From positions 2,575,796 through 2,639,795 of the forward strand of contig NZ_FOXJ01000001.1 of the NCBI RefSeq assembly GCF_900115685.1: a stretch of 64,000 nucleotides of DNA, written 5' to 3'. A program made the position numbers and the translations under genes. Below the pieces are notes generated by a model, which worked only from the letters and a program-made list of their open reading frames with translations, was not told the origin of the DNA and did no database searches. Below, piece by piece: positions 8,401 to 16,161 of the stretch (positions are counted from its first letter, which is position 1; the number at the start of each line of letters is the position of its first letter). The stretch comes from Variovorax sp. 770b2. Lineage in GTDB: Bacteria > Pseudomonadota > Gammaproteobacteria > Burkholderiales > Burkholderiaceae_C.

Positions 8401-9444
8401 TGCGCTGGAAACTCGCCCGCCATCGCGAATGGTCAGAGTGCCTTGACCGGCGGCACCGACCGCCAACTGCCCTTTGGCCTCCCACGCGGAGCCCGGCCCT
8501 TCCACCAGAACCGTGCCGGTGGCGCCAGCCTCCTGTCCGATGCCACCGCCCAACATGCTGTCGGTGCCCACGCTGGTCACGACACCGCCATTGCTGATCG
8601 TCAGCGAGCCGGAGCCGCTGCGGCCCACCAACAAGGTGCCATCGCTCGTCCAGCCCGAGTTCTTTCCATCGACGCTTGCCGAGCCGTTGCCGCCGGCAAA
8701 AGTCCCTATGGAGGCATTTGTGTTGGTTAGCTGGCCGCCATTGCCGATCGTCAACGCGCCCACGCCGAGGCCACCCACAGAAAGCACGCCGGCGTTGGCC
8801 CACGTCGAACCGCTTCCGTCGATAACGACTTTGCCGGAGGAGTCCCCGGCCCCGATAATCGCAGCTACATCTTTAGCGTACTTAGCGCTCCCCGTCGTCG
8901 TGACGGATCCGCCATTTTTTATGGTCAACGAACCGTCGCTATAAAAGCCAACCGCAATTGCGCCATTGTTGGTCCAGGTCGAACCGACACCGTCGACAAG
9001 GACCGCACCGGTTCCGCTTGGATATCCCGGTCTCCCCCCGACAGCGGCAGACAATATGGTGTTGGTTGCTTTTACTTTCCCGCCATCGACGATGTTCAAT
9101 GCACCCGCTTCGCCCTGCTTGAATCCGACGGCCACGAATGGGGTGGTCAATTCGCCGGCCGAGACGGTGAGCGCGCCGCTTTTTACTTCGACGTCCCCGC
9201 TGTTTGCGGCAACGGGTCCACTGAGCACGGGTTGAACCATGGCACCGTCCACGCGCACTGTGTCGTTCGTTGAAGGAACCGACGCGGAGCTCCAGTTCCC
9301 GGCGTTGCCCCAGTCGGTGCTGGCCGAGCCCTGCCAATCGACCGCGTGCGCCAGCGGCATGAATATCCCGGCCACCGAGGTAATGAACAGCGAGGTGAAA
9401 AGGCGCGGCACAGTCCGGCGTTGCTTGAATTTTTTGAGAGTCAC
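5410..9444 (-). CDS. Classical autotransporter (type Va) with T5SS/PEP-CTERM-type passenger repeats
   Basis: A 1344-residue secreted/surface protein. The start is GTG at 9444; a TGA four codons upstream rules out a longer form, and the ribosome binding site is weak. A long basic signal peptide ends near LAHA (about residue 34). The passenger (about residues 80-690) has ten repeats with the pattern VDGxGSxW...GxLTIxNGG, of the type seen in T5SS/PEP-CTERM-associated repeat proteins, which should fold as a beta-solenoid. Near residues 745-840 is an autotransporter-associated segment (SGGTSIHGGTLVGS ... GGTIAPGNSIGTL). The C-terminal barrel spans about residues 1075-1344 and ends in the expected Phe (LAMKF). 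No protease triad or other catalytic motif was seen, so adhesion or aggregation is the likely role. It stands alone, with its own terminator. Confidence 0.9.
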   Translation of the reverse strand: MTLKKFKQRRTVPRLFTSLFITSVAGIFMPLAHAVDWQGSASTDWGNAGNWSSASVPSTNDTVRVDGAMVQPVLSGPVAANSGDVEVKSGALTVSAGELTTPFVAVGFKQGEAGALNIVDGGKVKATNTILSAAVGGRPGYPSGTGAVLVDGVGSTWTNNGAIAVGFYSDGSLTIKNGGSVTTTGSAKYAKDVAAIIGAGDSSGKVVIDGSGSTWANAGVLSVGGLGVGALTIGNGGQLTNTNASIGTFAGGNGSASVDGKNSGWTSDGTLLVGRSGSGSLTISNGGVVTSVGTDSMLGGGIGQEAGATGTVLVEGPGSAWEAKGQLAVGAAGQGTLTIRDGGRVSSADGLIGANDGGKGIVTVDGKGSRWTSQGFLNAGSRGTGTLKVGNGGQVVNTGYALVGGGTGSTGAVIVDGAGSTWESGDSMGIGARGNGSLTIENGGLVKSTASVPGNVAAGIGLFLGVTGSVLVEGPGSAWEVEGALATGRLGEGTLTIRDGGRVSSNSGNVANGPKSKGTVVVDGKGSSWANSSSVLVGGFGSGSLAITNGGVVTSVGSKSTVGGGIGLDVGATGTVLVEGAGSAWEAKEEFMVGRAGQGTLTIRDGGRVSSDVGGLAAKANSKGAVIVDGKDSVWTNSRLLIVGQGGDGSVTLRNGGSAKASGVGIALEAGSSGTVNIGAAADQAATGAGTLDTPFVEFGDGSGKLVFNHTETDYRFAPEILGAGSLQVHAGTTQLGDGNSYSGGTSIHGGTLVGSASSFGSGGIANDASLIIDQPGDAAFANTLSGTGSFTKRGAGQLSFNGDGSGFTGVTGVDAGTLSVNGSLANSRVTVASSATLKGHGTVGSTSILPGGTIAPGNSIGTLNVNGNYAQAAGATYQAEVNPLTRDSADRIVASGTAAIAEGAILNVVKTAPGNYQLGTRYNVLTAQGGVKGTYKVTGDTHLSAFISLHPVYAANDVFLELAQSKPLVAAAKTPNQVATAAAVQALPAHSTLTTAVLNQETDDAARAAFDQISGDMHSSVKGAMIEDSRFVRGAANDRLRDAFCTVGTNAAASGTGAASGTSGCAARSDNASPWVNVFGSWGHGASDGNAARLDRSIGGFMAGVDIPVAGDWRLGVLAGASHSSFKVDARNASAKSDDYHLGFYGGTQWGDLSMRLGTAYTWHDVSSARRVAFSGFNDNLSADYNAATAQAFGELGYRMKAGDVNLEPFANLSYVNLHTGKFAERGGVAALNSRSSTNDSTSTTLGVRAATDFTVGGTPLTAKATLGWQHAFGNTTPTSSFNLAGGAAFDVAGVPIARDAALLEVGLDFKVAPLTTLSVSYAGKYTGKATDQSIRANLAMKF
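7611..7825 (-). repeat. Passenger repeat copy 2 (pairs with 8403-8617)
   Basis: About 215 bp nearly identical to 8403-8617 inside the autotransporter gene. Both code for the same pair of passenger units (GVVTSVG ... EGxGSAWEA ... GTLTIRDGGRVSS). The high identity points to recent internal duplication or gene conversion. Confidence 0.7.
8403..8617 (-). repeat. Passenger repeat copy 1 (pairs with 7611-7825)
   Basis: Partner of the 7611-7825 repeat, in the same orientation and reading frame, about 790 bp apart. Deletion between the copies would remove about four passenger units in frame. Confidence 0.7.
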
Positions 9445-9681
9445 GGTAAATATTCAATGAAAGAATAGAAATAGCGGACATCTATCTCGTCACGTAAAAA
9501 ACGCGGAGAGAACTCTCGCTACACCGGAATTAACCGGAATATCGATTGACTGCCTGCCAGGAATTGGATTTTCGCGAATTTGAAATTCGTCAAATTGCGC
9601 CGAGTTGTTTCACCGAATTGATCGGAGCTCGGGTCCGGGTTGGAATATAGAAGTTCCGCGACCCGAGATTGGGATTGATTC

Positions 9682-9822
9682 GCTTGGAAAGTAATATCCG
9701 CGACAATTGAGGCGCATCAAATATTCAAAAATGCCAACGACTTCACGTTCAAAAATAAGCGTGTTGTATTTTGGAATTTTTCGCCTCAAAAGTAATGTTT
9801 GAGACGTTATTGGCAATTGCGG
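9682..9822 (-). repeat. Upstream block B, shared by both adhesin genes
   Basis: Homologous to block A at 5084-5226: TGGAAAGTAAT (9685), AATGCCAACGACTTCAC (9730) and AAGTAATGTTTGAGAC (near 9790) plus GGCAATTGC occur in the same order with spacings within 2 bp. It starts about 240 bp before the autotransporter start codon. Confidence 0.6.
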
Positions 9823-9896
9823 GGCGCCTTGTGCAAAGCAATGCACACCCCAAGCCATGCGTGCGATGGCAGTCCTGCCGAAGGTGCGCGAGCCCG

Positions 9897-9910
9897 GGGT
9901 CGCGCGACCC
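9897..9910 (-). terminator. Palindrome after the MFS gene, possible terminator
   Basis: Perfect 14-bp palindrome GGGTCGCGCGACCC a few bases after the stop codon of the MFS gene. There is no T run, so it may act as an mRNA 3' end or with Rho rather than as an intrinsic terminator. Confidence 0.35.
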
Positions 9911-9916
9911 TGCGGC

Positions 9917-11110
9917 TCAGGCCGGCGCCGAGCGCTCCGCCTGCTCCAGCCGCACCACGCGCCACGCGCAGAGGCTGCCCACCACCGCCAGCAGCGCGGC
10001 CGCAGTGAACATCGCGCGGTAGCCGAACTCCTGCGCCACCGCCCCGCCCAGCAGCACGCCCAGCACGCCGCCGAAGCCATAGCCGATCACGGTGAAGAGC
10101 GCCTGCCCGCGCCCGCGCAGGCGCCCCGGAAAGCGGCGCGACACCACGGCGATGCAGGTCGTGTGGTGCGCCGCGAAGCTGAGCGCGTGCAGCCATTGCG
10201 CCACGACCAGCGCGGCGATGAAGCCGCCCAGGCCCGCCGTGAGCCCGAGCCGCGCGACGGCGGCGATGCCGCACACCAGCATCCAGCGCGGCATCGGCAG
10301 GAGGCCGATGAGCCGGCCCTGCAGGTAGAACCAGACGATCTCGGCCACCACCGACAGCGCCCACAGGAGGCCGATGGTGCTCTTGCCGTAGCCGATCGAA
10401 TCCAGGTACAGCGAGAAGAACGCGTACACCGAGAAGTGCGACATCACCTGGAAGAACAGCGCCGCGAAGAACCAGCGCACCACCGGGTTGCGCAGCACGG
10501 GGCCGATGGGTTCTTTGACTGCGTCGTGCGCGGCCACGGGCTCGCGCACGTCGGGGAGCCTCATCGTGGCGATGAGCACGATGGCCAGCGTGCCGGCGGC
10601 CCAGGCCGGAAAGTGCTTCATGCCGAAGCGCTCGAACCACTCGCCCGCGACGAACACGGTAACGAGGAAGCCCGCCGAGCCGCACAGGCGTATGCGCCCG
10701 TAACGCCCCCAGTCACCTGCCACCAGCTGCGCCATGGCCGCTTCGGTGAGCGACATCATCGAGCTGGTGTGGGTGAACATCACCAGCAGCACCAGCGCGA
10801 GCCACCACGCGCCGCCGTGCCACCAGAGGCCGAAGGAGCTGGCCAGCGCCACCGCCGCGCTGAAGCGCAGCAGCATCACGCGGTGGCCGGTGTGATCGCT
10901 GAGCGCGCCCCAGGCATAGGGCGCGAACACGCGCGTGACCGACTGCACCGAGGCCAGGAGGCTGATCGTGAAGATCGGCAGCCCCAGGTCTTTCAGCCAC
11001 AGCGGCAGGTAGGGGTTGAAGAAACCGATGTGCGCGAAATAGCTGGCCGACAGACCAGCGAACGCCAGCAGGTGGCCGCGTCCGGCGGCCACTGGTGGCG
11101 GGGTAGGCAC
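9917..11110 (-). CDS. MFS transporter, HcaT-like (phenylpropionate permease type)
   Basis: A 397-residue, 12-helix inner-membrane transporter. The start is taken as GTG at 11110, whose G is the last base of the aroC stop codon (TAGTG overlap), because the homologous part begins soon after (LLAFAGLSASYFAHIGFFNPYLPLW). This N-terminus, the loop GALSDHTGHRVMLLR and the later YFxxYLxxIG-type helix are typical of the small MFS group that includes E. coli HcaT. The substrate cannot be read from sequence; an aromatic acid or nucleoside-like solute is possible. The overlap implies co-transcription with aroC, a pairing that probably reflects chromosomal arrangement rather than shikimate transport. Confidence 0.8.
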   Translation of the reverse strand: MPTPPPVAAGRGHLLAFAGLSASYFAHIGFFNPYLPLWLKDLGLPIFTISLLASVQSVTRVFAPYAWGALSDHTGHRVMLLRFSAAVALASSFGLWWHGGAWWLALVLLVMFTHTSSMMSLTEAAMAQLVAGDWGRYGRIRLCGSAGFLVTVFVAGEWFERFGMKHFPAWAAGTLAIVLIATMRLPDVREPVAAHDAVKEPIGPVLRNPVVRWFFAALFFQVMSHFSVYAFFSLYLDSIGYGKSTIGLLWALSVVAEIVWFYLQGRLIGLLPMPRWMLVCGIAAVARLGLTAGLGGFIAALVVAQWLHALSFAAHHTTCIAVVSRRFPGRLRGRGQALFTVIGYGFGGVLGVLLGGAVAQEFGYRAMFTAAALLAVVGSLCAWRVVRLEQAERSAPA

Positions 11111-12231
11111 TAGAGGAAAGACGCCTGCGGGGACGCGGCCGACGCGGCCTCGGACTTCTGGGCGTCGGTCTGCACGTCGCCGCACTGGGCGCGGTTGCGC
11201 AGCACGTGCTCCATCACCACCAGCGCGAGCATGGCCTCGGCGATGGGGGTCGCGCGGATGCCCACGCACGGGTCGTGGCGGCCCTTGGTGACCACCTCGA
11301 CGGGGTTGTTGTGGATATCGATCGACTGGCGCGGGCTGATGATCGAGCTGGTGGGCTTGATCGCGATGCTCACCTCCAGGTCCTGCCCCGAGCTGATGCC
11401 GCCCAGGATGCCGCCCGCATTGTTGGTGACGAAGCCGGTCGGCGTGATCGAGTCGCCGTGCGTGGTGCCGCGCTGGGTGACGCTGTCCCAGCCGGCGCCG
11501 ATTTCCACCGCCTTCACCGCGTTGATGCCCATCATCGCGTAGGCGATTTCGGCATCGAGCTTGTCGAAGAGCGGCTCGCCCAGGCCCATGGGCACGTTGG
11601 TTGCCGTGACGCGGATGCGCGCGCCGCACGAATCGCCAGCCTTGCGCAGGCGGTCCATGTAGGCCTCCAGTTCGCTCACGTCGGCGATGGGGGCGAAGAA
11701 GGGGTTGTGGGGAACGTGATCCCAGTTCTCGAAGGGGATGGCGATTTCGCCGATCTGCGTCATGCAGCCGCGGAACACCATGCCGTGCTTTTCAGCGAGC
11801 CACTTCTTGGCGACCGCGCCGGCCGCCACCATGGGCGCCGTGAGCCGCGCCGAGGAGCGCCCGCCACCGCGCGGATCGCGGATGCCGTATTTCTTCCAGT
11901 AGGTGAAGTCGGCGTGGCCGGGGCGGAACTGCTGGGCGATCTGCCCGTAGTCCTTGCTGCGCTGGTCGGTGTTCTGGATCAGGAGGGCGATGGGGGTGCC
12001 GGTGGTCTTGCCCTCGTACACGCCGGAGAGGATCTGCACCGCGTCGGCCTCGTTGCGCTGGGTGACGTGGCGGCTGGTGCCGGGGCGGCGGCGGTCCAGG
12101 TCGCCCTGGATGTCCGCCTCGCTCAATGCCATGCCCGGGGGGCAGCCGTCGATGACGCAGCCGATGGCCGGGCCGTGCGATTCGCCGAAATTGGTGACCG
12201 CGAAAAGTGTTCCGAAAGTGTTGCCGCTCAT
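11110..12231 (-). CDS. aroC: Chorismate synthase
   Basis: A 373-residue enzyme of the shikimate pathway that converts 5-enolpyruvylshikimate-3-phosphate to chorismate using reduced FMN. All three family signatures are seen: [18 protein letters not shown] at the N-terminus, the central stretch around [20 protein letters not shown], and the C-terminal RATPIAEAM. The length matches the usual 360-370 with a short extra tail ([20 protein letters not shown]). The start ATG follows directly after a non-coding gap and gives the canonical first residues MSGNTFG. It is the first gene of a two-gene unit with the MFS transporter. Confidence 0.95.
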   Translation of the reverse strand: MSGNTFGTLFAVTNFGESHGPAIGCVIDGCPPGMALSEADIQGDLDRRRPGTSRHVTQRNEADAVQILSGVYEGKTTGTPIALLIQNTDQRSKDYGQIAQQFRPGHADFTYWKKYGIRDPRGGGRSSARLTAPMVAAGAVAKKWLAEKHGMVFRGCMTQIGEIAIPFENWDHVPHNPFFAPIADVSELEAYMDRLRKAGDSCGARIRVTATNVPMGLGEPLFDKLDAEIAYAMMGINAVKAVEIGAGWDSVTQRGTTHGDSITPTGFVTNNAGGILGGISSGQDLEVSIAIKPTSSIISPRQSIDIHNNPVEVVTKGRHDPCVGIRATPIAEAMLALVVMEHVLRNRAQCGDVQTDAQKSEAASAASPQASFL

Positions 12232-12264
12232 GGCCGGGATTATCCCTACAAAGCGGCGGCCCCC

Positions 12265-12462
12265 TCAGGAGGCCGTGCTTTCGGAGGCGCCTTCCAGGCG
12301 CTTGGTGAGCGCGCCCACCTGCAGCTCGATGGAGAACAGCCGCTCGTTCAGCACGGCCGTCTGCAGCCGGATCGCCTCGATGATGGCCTTGGTCTGCGGA
12401 TCGGTGGTGTTCTCGCAGAGTTCGGCCAGGTCGTGCAGCTTCTTGCGCAGTTCGTTGCTCAT
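12265..12462 (-). CDS. Small conserved-type hypothetical protein, 65 residues
   Basis: MSNELRKKLHDLAELCENTT... is a charged, helical 65-residue protein rich in Leu/Glu/Lys at heptad positions, so a short coiled coil is likely. A Shine-Dalgarno sequence (GGAG) precedes the ATG. There is no signal peptide or membrane segment. It lies between the 14-helix exporter gene and aroC on the same strand. I do not recognise a named family; it is a soluble helical protein of unknown role. It is judged real by ribosome binding site, codon usage and good packing between neighbours. Confidence 0.6.
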   Translation of the reverse strand: MSNELRKKLHDLAELCENTTDPQTKAIIEAIRLQTAVLNERLFSIELQVGALTKRLEGASESTAS

Positions 12463-12509
12463 GGGAGGCTCCGGTGGTCTCGTCGTGGAAGCCCCAGTAT
12501 GGGTGTTCG

Positions 12510-14093
12510 TCAGCGCTCCGGCAATGCGGCGGCACCCGGTGTCTGAGGGGCATTGGCCTCGCCGGCCCCGCGCAGCCGGAAGGCGACGAGGCCGGCCACG
12601 ATGAGCAGCACCGCGGCGCAGATGCCGGCCACGAGGCGCAGGCCGTGCAGCAGCGCGGCGCGGCCCGCATCGAGCAGTTCGGCGCCCGCGCTGCCCGTGA
12701 GTTGCCCGGCCAGCGCCACCGCGCCGCCCAGCGTGCTGCGCGCCGCCTCCACTTCAGCCGCGCCCGCCAACCCCGCGGGCACCGCATCGGCCATCGCGCT
12801 GCGATAGATCGCCGCGCCGATGCTGCCGAGGATCGCGATGCCCAGCGCGCCGCCGAATTCGGAGCTGGTCTCCGAAATGGCCGAGGCCACGCCGGCCCGC
12901 TCGGGCGGCGCGCTGCCCACGACCACGTCGGTGGCCAGCGTGAACACCGGCGCGAGGCCGAGCGACGAGATGACCGCGCTGGCCACCAGCCACGCCAGTC
13001 CGCCTTGCGCGGCGGACGCGGGCAGCGCGACGAGCATCGCGAACCCCACTGCCGCCACGGCCAGCCCGCCGCCCATCACGTAGGCCGGGCGCATGCGCCG
13101 CACGAGCGCGGACACGACCATCGACCCCACGATGAAAGCGCCCGCGCCCGGCACGCTCCACAGCCCCGCGTGCAGCGGCGACATGCCCAGCACCAGCTGC
13201 AGGTACTGGGCGTTGTAGAGAAAAAGCCCGAACATCACGAAGCACGCGAGCATGTAGGCCGCGAGCGAAACGGTGAAGGCCGGCAGGCGAAACAGCTGCA
13301 GGTCGATCATCGGATGGGCCAGGCGCTTCTGCCGCCGCGCAAACACCCAGCCGAGCGCCGCGCCCACCGCGATCGAGAGCGCCGGCACGAGGTCCGGGCC
13401 GTGTTCGGCGATCTGCTTGATGCCGTAGATGACCGCCAGCACCGCGCCCAGCGACAGCGCCACGCTGGCCAGGTCGAGCCGCCCCGCGCCGGGGTCGCGG
13501 TACTCGGGCAACAGGAGCGGCCCGAGCACCAGCAGCAGCACCATCACCGGCACGCCGATGAGAAACACCGAGCCCCACGGAAAGAACTGCAGCAGCACCC
13601 CGCCCAGCACCGGGCCGATGACGGCGCCGGCCGAATAGCTGGAGATCCACACGCCGATGGCCACGGTGCGCTGCGCCGGGTCGAGGAACATGTTGCGGAT
13701 CAGCGAGAGCGTCGACGGCGCGAGCGTCGCGCCCGCCACGCCGAGCAGCGCGCGCGTGGCGATGAGCATGTTCGCGCTGGTGGAAAACGCCGCCAGCACC
13801 GAGGCGATGCCGAACGCGGCCGCGCCGATCAAGAGCAGCCGGCGCCGCCCGATGCGGTCGCCCAGCGTGCCCATGGTGACCAGCAGGCCCGCCACGAAGA
13901 AGCCGTAGATGTCGACGATCCACAGCAGCTGCGAGGCGGTGGGCTTGAGCTCCTCGCTGATCGAGGGGATCGCGAGGTTCAGCACCGTGAGGTCCATCGA
14001 ATAGAGCATGCACGGCAGCGCGATGACGGCCAGGCCGGTCCATTCGCGCACCGTGGCGCGGGCAGGCGGCGTCGCGGGCGGCGCGCCGCTCAC
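12510..14093 (-). CDS. MFS drug exporter, DHA2 family (14 helices, EmrB/QacA-like)
   Basis: A 527-residue inner-membrane proton/drug antiporter. The family features are visible: motif in the first helix MDLTVLNLAIPSI, the loop-2 motif GTLGDRIGRRRLL, and motif C SSYSAGAVIGPVLGG in helix 5. About 14 hydrophobic segments are present. Translation starts at GTG 14093, overlapping the stop of the upstream DGPF gene by 4 nt (GTGA), so the exporter is translationally coupled to it. Through this operon it belongs to the predicted output of the ECF42 sigma factor at 14914-16161. The substrate is unknown; the QacA-like form suggests hydrophobic or cationic toxic compounds. Confidence 0.85.
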   Translation of the reverse strand: MSGAPPATPPARATVREWTGLAVIALPCMLYSMDLTVLNLAIPSISEELKPTASQLLWIVDIYGFFVAGLLVTMGTLGDRIGRRRLLLIGAAAFGIASVLAAFSTSANMLIATRALLGVAGATLAPSTLSLIRNMFLDPAQRTVAIGVWISSYSAGAVIGPVLGGVLLQFFPWGSVFLIGVPVMVLLLVLGPLLLPEYRDPGAGRLDLASVALSLGAVLAVIYGIKQIAEHGPDLVPALSIAVGAALGWVFARRQKRLAHPMIDLQLFRLPAFTVSLAAYMLACFVMFGLFLYNAQYLQLVLGMSPLHAGLWSVPGAGAFIVGSMVVSALVRRMRPAYVMGGGLAVAAVGFAMLVALPASAAQGGLAWLVASAVISSLGLAPVFTLATDVVVGSAPPERAGVASAISETSSEFGGALGIAILGSIGAAIYRSAMADAVPAGLAGAAEVEAARSTLGGAVALAGQLTGSAGAELLDAGRAALLHGLRLVAGICAAVLLIVAGLVAFRLRGAGEANAPQTPGAAALPER

Positions 14094-14461
14094 GGCGTTC
14101 GCTCCGCGCCGCGCGTGCTGCCCTTCACGCGCCGCACTTCGACGCTGCTCAAGCGCGCGGACGGAATGCCGGCCGCGAGTTCGAGCGCTTCTTCGTCGCT
14201 GTCCGCCTCGACCAGATAGAAGCCGCCCAGGTATTCGCTGGTTTCGGCGAAGGGGCCGTCGGTGACCGAGAGCTTGTTGCGGCGCATGCGCACGACGGTC
14301 GCCGTCTCGGCGGGCTGCAGCGCCTCGGAGGCGACGAGCTTGCCGCGGGCCTGAAGGGCCTGGTCGTAGTCGAGGTGTTCGTTCACGTAGTGGTCCATGT
14401 CGCGGGGAGAGAAGTGCGCCGTCTCGCCGTCGGTGCCGTAGATGATGCAGAGGTACCTCAT
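14090..14461 (-). CDS. DGPF/YCII-family protein
   Basis: A 123-residue small protein of the YCII-related (DGPF) family with a ferredoxin-like dimer fold. The family motif DGPF is at residues 68-71, followed by AETSEYLGGFYLVEADSDEEAL. Such proteins are the hallmark neighbours of ECF42 sigma factors; their biochemical role is not settled. The start ATG overlaps the stop of the preceding paralogue (ATGA), and its own stop overlaps the GTG of the MFS gene, so three proteins are translated in a coupled chain. Confidence 0.85.
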   Translation of the reverse strand: MRYLCIIYGTDGETAHFSPRDMDHYVNEHLDYDQALQARGKLVASEALQPAETATVVRMRRNKLSVTDGPFAETSEYLGGFYLVEADSDEEALELAAGIPSARLSSVEVRRVKGSTRGAERTP

Positions 14462-14820
14462 GCCGCTCTCCTTTCGAGGGTTTCCACAGGCCGGATCTCG
14501 ATGGCGCCGTAGCGCGCCATGGGAATGCGCCCCGCCAGCTGGATCGCGGCATTGAGGTCGCGCGCCTCGATGAGGATGAAGCCGCCCAGCTGCTCGCGCG
14601 CCTCGGCGTAAGGGCCATCGACGTGGGAGCGCTTGCCGCCCCGCACCTGCACGACCTTGGCGGTCTTCACCGGTTCGAGCGCGTTCGAGGCGATGTAGTG
14701 GCCGGCCCGCTCGAGCGCGCGGTCGTAGGCGCTGGACTCCTCGCCCAGGGCCTTGAGTTCTTCGGGCGGCATCGTGTCGATCACCGCTTCGTCGTAGTGA
14801 ACGAGGCAGAGGTATTTCAT
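14458..14820 (-). CDS. DGPF/YCII-family protein, paralogue
   Basis: A 120-residue protein starting MKYLCLVHYDEAV. The family motif appears as DGPY at residues 68-71, exactly the position of DGPF in the neighbouring paralogue. The ATG at 14820 is chosen because a strong ribosome binding site (AAGGAG) lies 8 nt upstream; the frame extends further up but without family similarity. It is the first gene behind the predicted ECF42 promoter at 14859-14885 and is coupled by a 4-nt overlap to the second DGPF gene. Confidence 0.85.
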   Translation of the reverse strand: MKYLCLVHYDEAVIDTMPPEELKALGEESSAYDRALERAGHYIASNALEPVKTAKVVQVRGGKRSHVDGPYAEAREQLGGFILIEARDLNAAIQLAGRIPMARYGAIEIRPVETLERRAA

Positions 14821-14858
14821 GGCGGTATCTCCTTGAAGAGGGAATGTGGACACCACTG

Positions 14859-14885
14859 GTCGATTGGCGAGCGCGGAAATCGACA
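14859..14885 (-). promoter_or_regulatory. Candidate ECF42-type promoter for the DGPF-DGPF-MFS operon
   Basis: On the minus strand TGTCGA (14885-14880) is followed after 17 nt by CGAC (14862-14859). This agrees with the ECF42 promoter as I recall it, TGTCGA at -35 and CGA(T/C) at -10. The predicted transcript would start near 14852, about 30 nt before the first DGPF start codon. Location directly after the sigma factor gene fits. Confidence 0.6.
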
Positions 14886-14913
14886 GGCCCGGCACAACTT
14901 GCGTCGGAAAAAT

Positions 14914-16161
14914 CTACTTGAGGTGCAGCAGGGTCAGTTGCCGCTCCAGGAACTGCCGCTCGGGCAGCTGCCGCGCCAGCGACAGCGCGCGCTCGTAGGC
15001 GGCGCGTGCCTCGCCGATGCGCCCGAGGCGCCGGCACAGCTCGGCGCGGGCGCCGTGGGCCAGGTGGTAGTCGGCCAGCTCGCCGCGCGCGAGCAGCGCA
15101 TCGATCAACGCCAGCCCCGCCGCGGGCCCGTCGCGCATGGCGATGGCGGCGGCGCGGTTGAGTTCGGCCACGGGCGAGGGGTCCAGGCGCAGCAGCACGT
15201 CGTAGAGGCCGACGATCTGCGGCCAATCGGTGGCGGCGGCCTCCTTCGCTTCGGCATGCACGGCGGCGATGGCGGCCTGCAGCGCGTAGGGGCCGAAGCG
15301 GCGCGACAGCAGCGCGCGCTCGACCAGCGCGGCGCCCTCTTCGATCTGCGCGCGATGCCAGAGGCGGCGGTCCTGCGCATCGAGCAGCACGAGCTCGCCC
15401 TCGGTCGAGGTGCGCGCTGCGCGGCGCGAGTCGTGCAGCAGCATCAGCGCGAGCAGGCCGAGCGCCTCGGGGTCGGGCAGCAGGTCGGCCAGCAGCCGGC
15501 CCAGCCGGATCGCCTCGGCCGAGAGATCGGCCCGCGTGACGCTCTCGCCCGACGAGGCCGCATAGCCTTCGTTGAACACGAGGTAGACCACGCACAGCAC
15601 CGCGTCGAGCCGCTCGGGCAGCTCGGCCAGCGAAGGCACCTGGTACGGAATGCGCGCATCGCGGATGCGGGCCTTGGCGCGCACGATGCGCTGCGCGACG
15701 GTGGGCGCGGGCACGAGGAAGGCGCGGGCGATTTCCTCGGTGGCGAGGCCGCAGACCTCGCGCAGCGTGAGTGCCACCTGCGCATCGGGCGCGAGCGCGG
15801 GGTGGCAGCAGGTGAAGACCAGGCGCAGGCGGTCGTCTTCGAGGTCTTCGGTGGCGTCGTCCCATGCCGGGGCGGGATCGGCGAGGGCCGCGGTGTGCTC
15901 GGCCGCGTCGTCCCACGCGGTGAAGCGCGCCTGCCGGCGGATGCCGTCGATGGACTTGAAGCGCCCCGCCGACACCAGCCAGGCGCGCGGGTTCGCGGGC
16001 ACGCCATCGCGCGGCCATTGCTCCAGGGCGCTGCGGAAGGCATCGTGCAGCGCTTCTTCTGCGAGGTCGAAGTCGCCGAGCAGGCGCACCAGCGTGGCGA
16101 AGATGCGGCGCGACTCGGCGCGGTAGATCGCATCGACGGTGTCGGCGACCGGTGCGCTCAT
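14914..16161 (-). CDS. ECF-family RNA polymerase sigma factor, ECF42-type with C-terminal extension
   Basis: A 415-residue sigma factor. Region 2 lies at about residues 10-75 (ESRRIFATLVRLLGDFDLAEEALHDAF) and region 4 at about 110-165 (LREVCGLATEEIARAFLVP). A helical extension of about 230 residues follows (about 180-415; VFNEGYAASSGESV..., repeated helical pairs), as in DUF6596/TPR-like ECF42 factors. This extension normally replaces an anti-sigma factor as control element, and no anti-sigma gene is seen nearby. ATG at 16161 overlaps the stop of the AHSA1 gene by 4 nt. It should direct transcription of the two DGPF genes and the exporter; the inducing signal is unknown. Confidence 0.88.
   Translation of the reverse strand: MSAPVADTVDAIYRAESRRIFATLVRLLGDFDLAEEALHDAFRSALEQWPRDGVPANPRAWLVSAGRFKSIDGIRRQARFTAWDDAAEHTAALADPAPAWDDATEDLEDDRLRLVFTCCHPALAPDAQVALTLREVCGLATEEIARAFLVPAPTVAQRIVRAKARIRDARIPYQVPSLAELPERLDAVLCVVYLVFNEGYAASSGESVTRADLSAEAIRLGRLLADLLPDPEALGLLALMLLHDSRRAARTSTEGELVLLDAQDRRLWHRAQIEEGAALVERALLSRRFGPYALQAAIAAVHAEAKEAAATDWPQIVGLYDVLLRLDPSPVAELNRAAAIAMRDGPAAGLALIDALLARGELADYHLAHGARAELCRRLGRIGEARAAYERALSLARQLPERQFLERQLTLLHLK

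Larger units (their letters stand above)
9445..9916. other. AT-richer upstream region of the autotransporter
   Basis: About 470 bases without a supported gene. It contains a 10-bp direct repeat (ACCGGAATTA / ACCGGAATAT, about 9524-9543), a perfect palindrome CGAATTT-G-AAATTCG (9575-9589), a hairpin CTCGGGTC (9628-9635) / GACCCGAG (9660-9667) with a nested GGAA...TTCC stem, and the block shared with 5084-5226. The autotransporter promoter (minus strand) should lie here. The right end holds the 3' hairpin of the MFS gene. Confidence 0.6.

Noticed and set aside
14090..16018. One 642-codon minus-strand frame joining the DGPF gene with sequence opposite in frame to the sigma gene
   Set aside because: Only its last 123 codons resemble a protein family and have a matching start; the rest is a shadow of the sigma factor gene.
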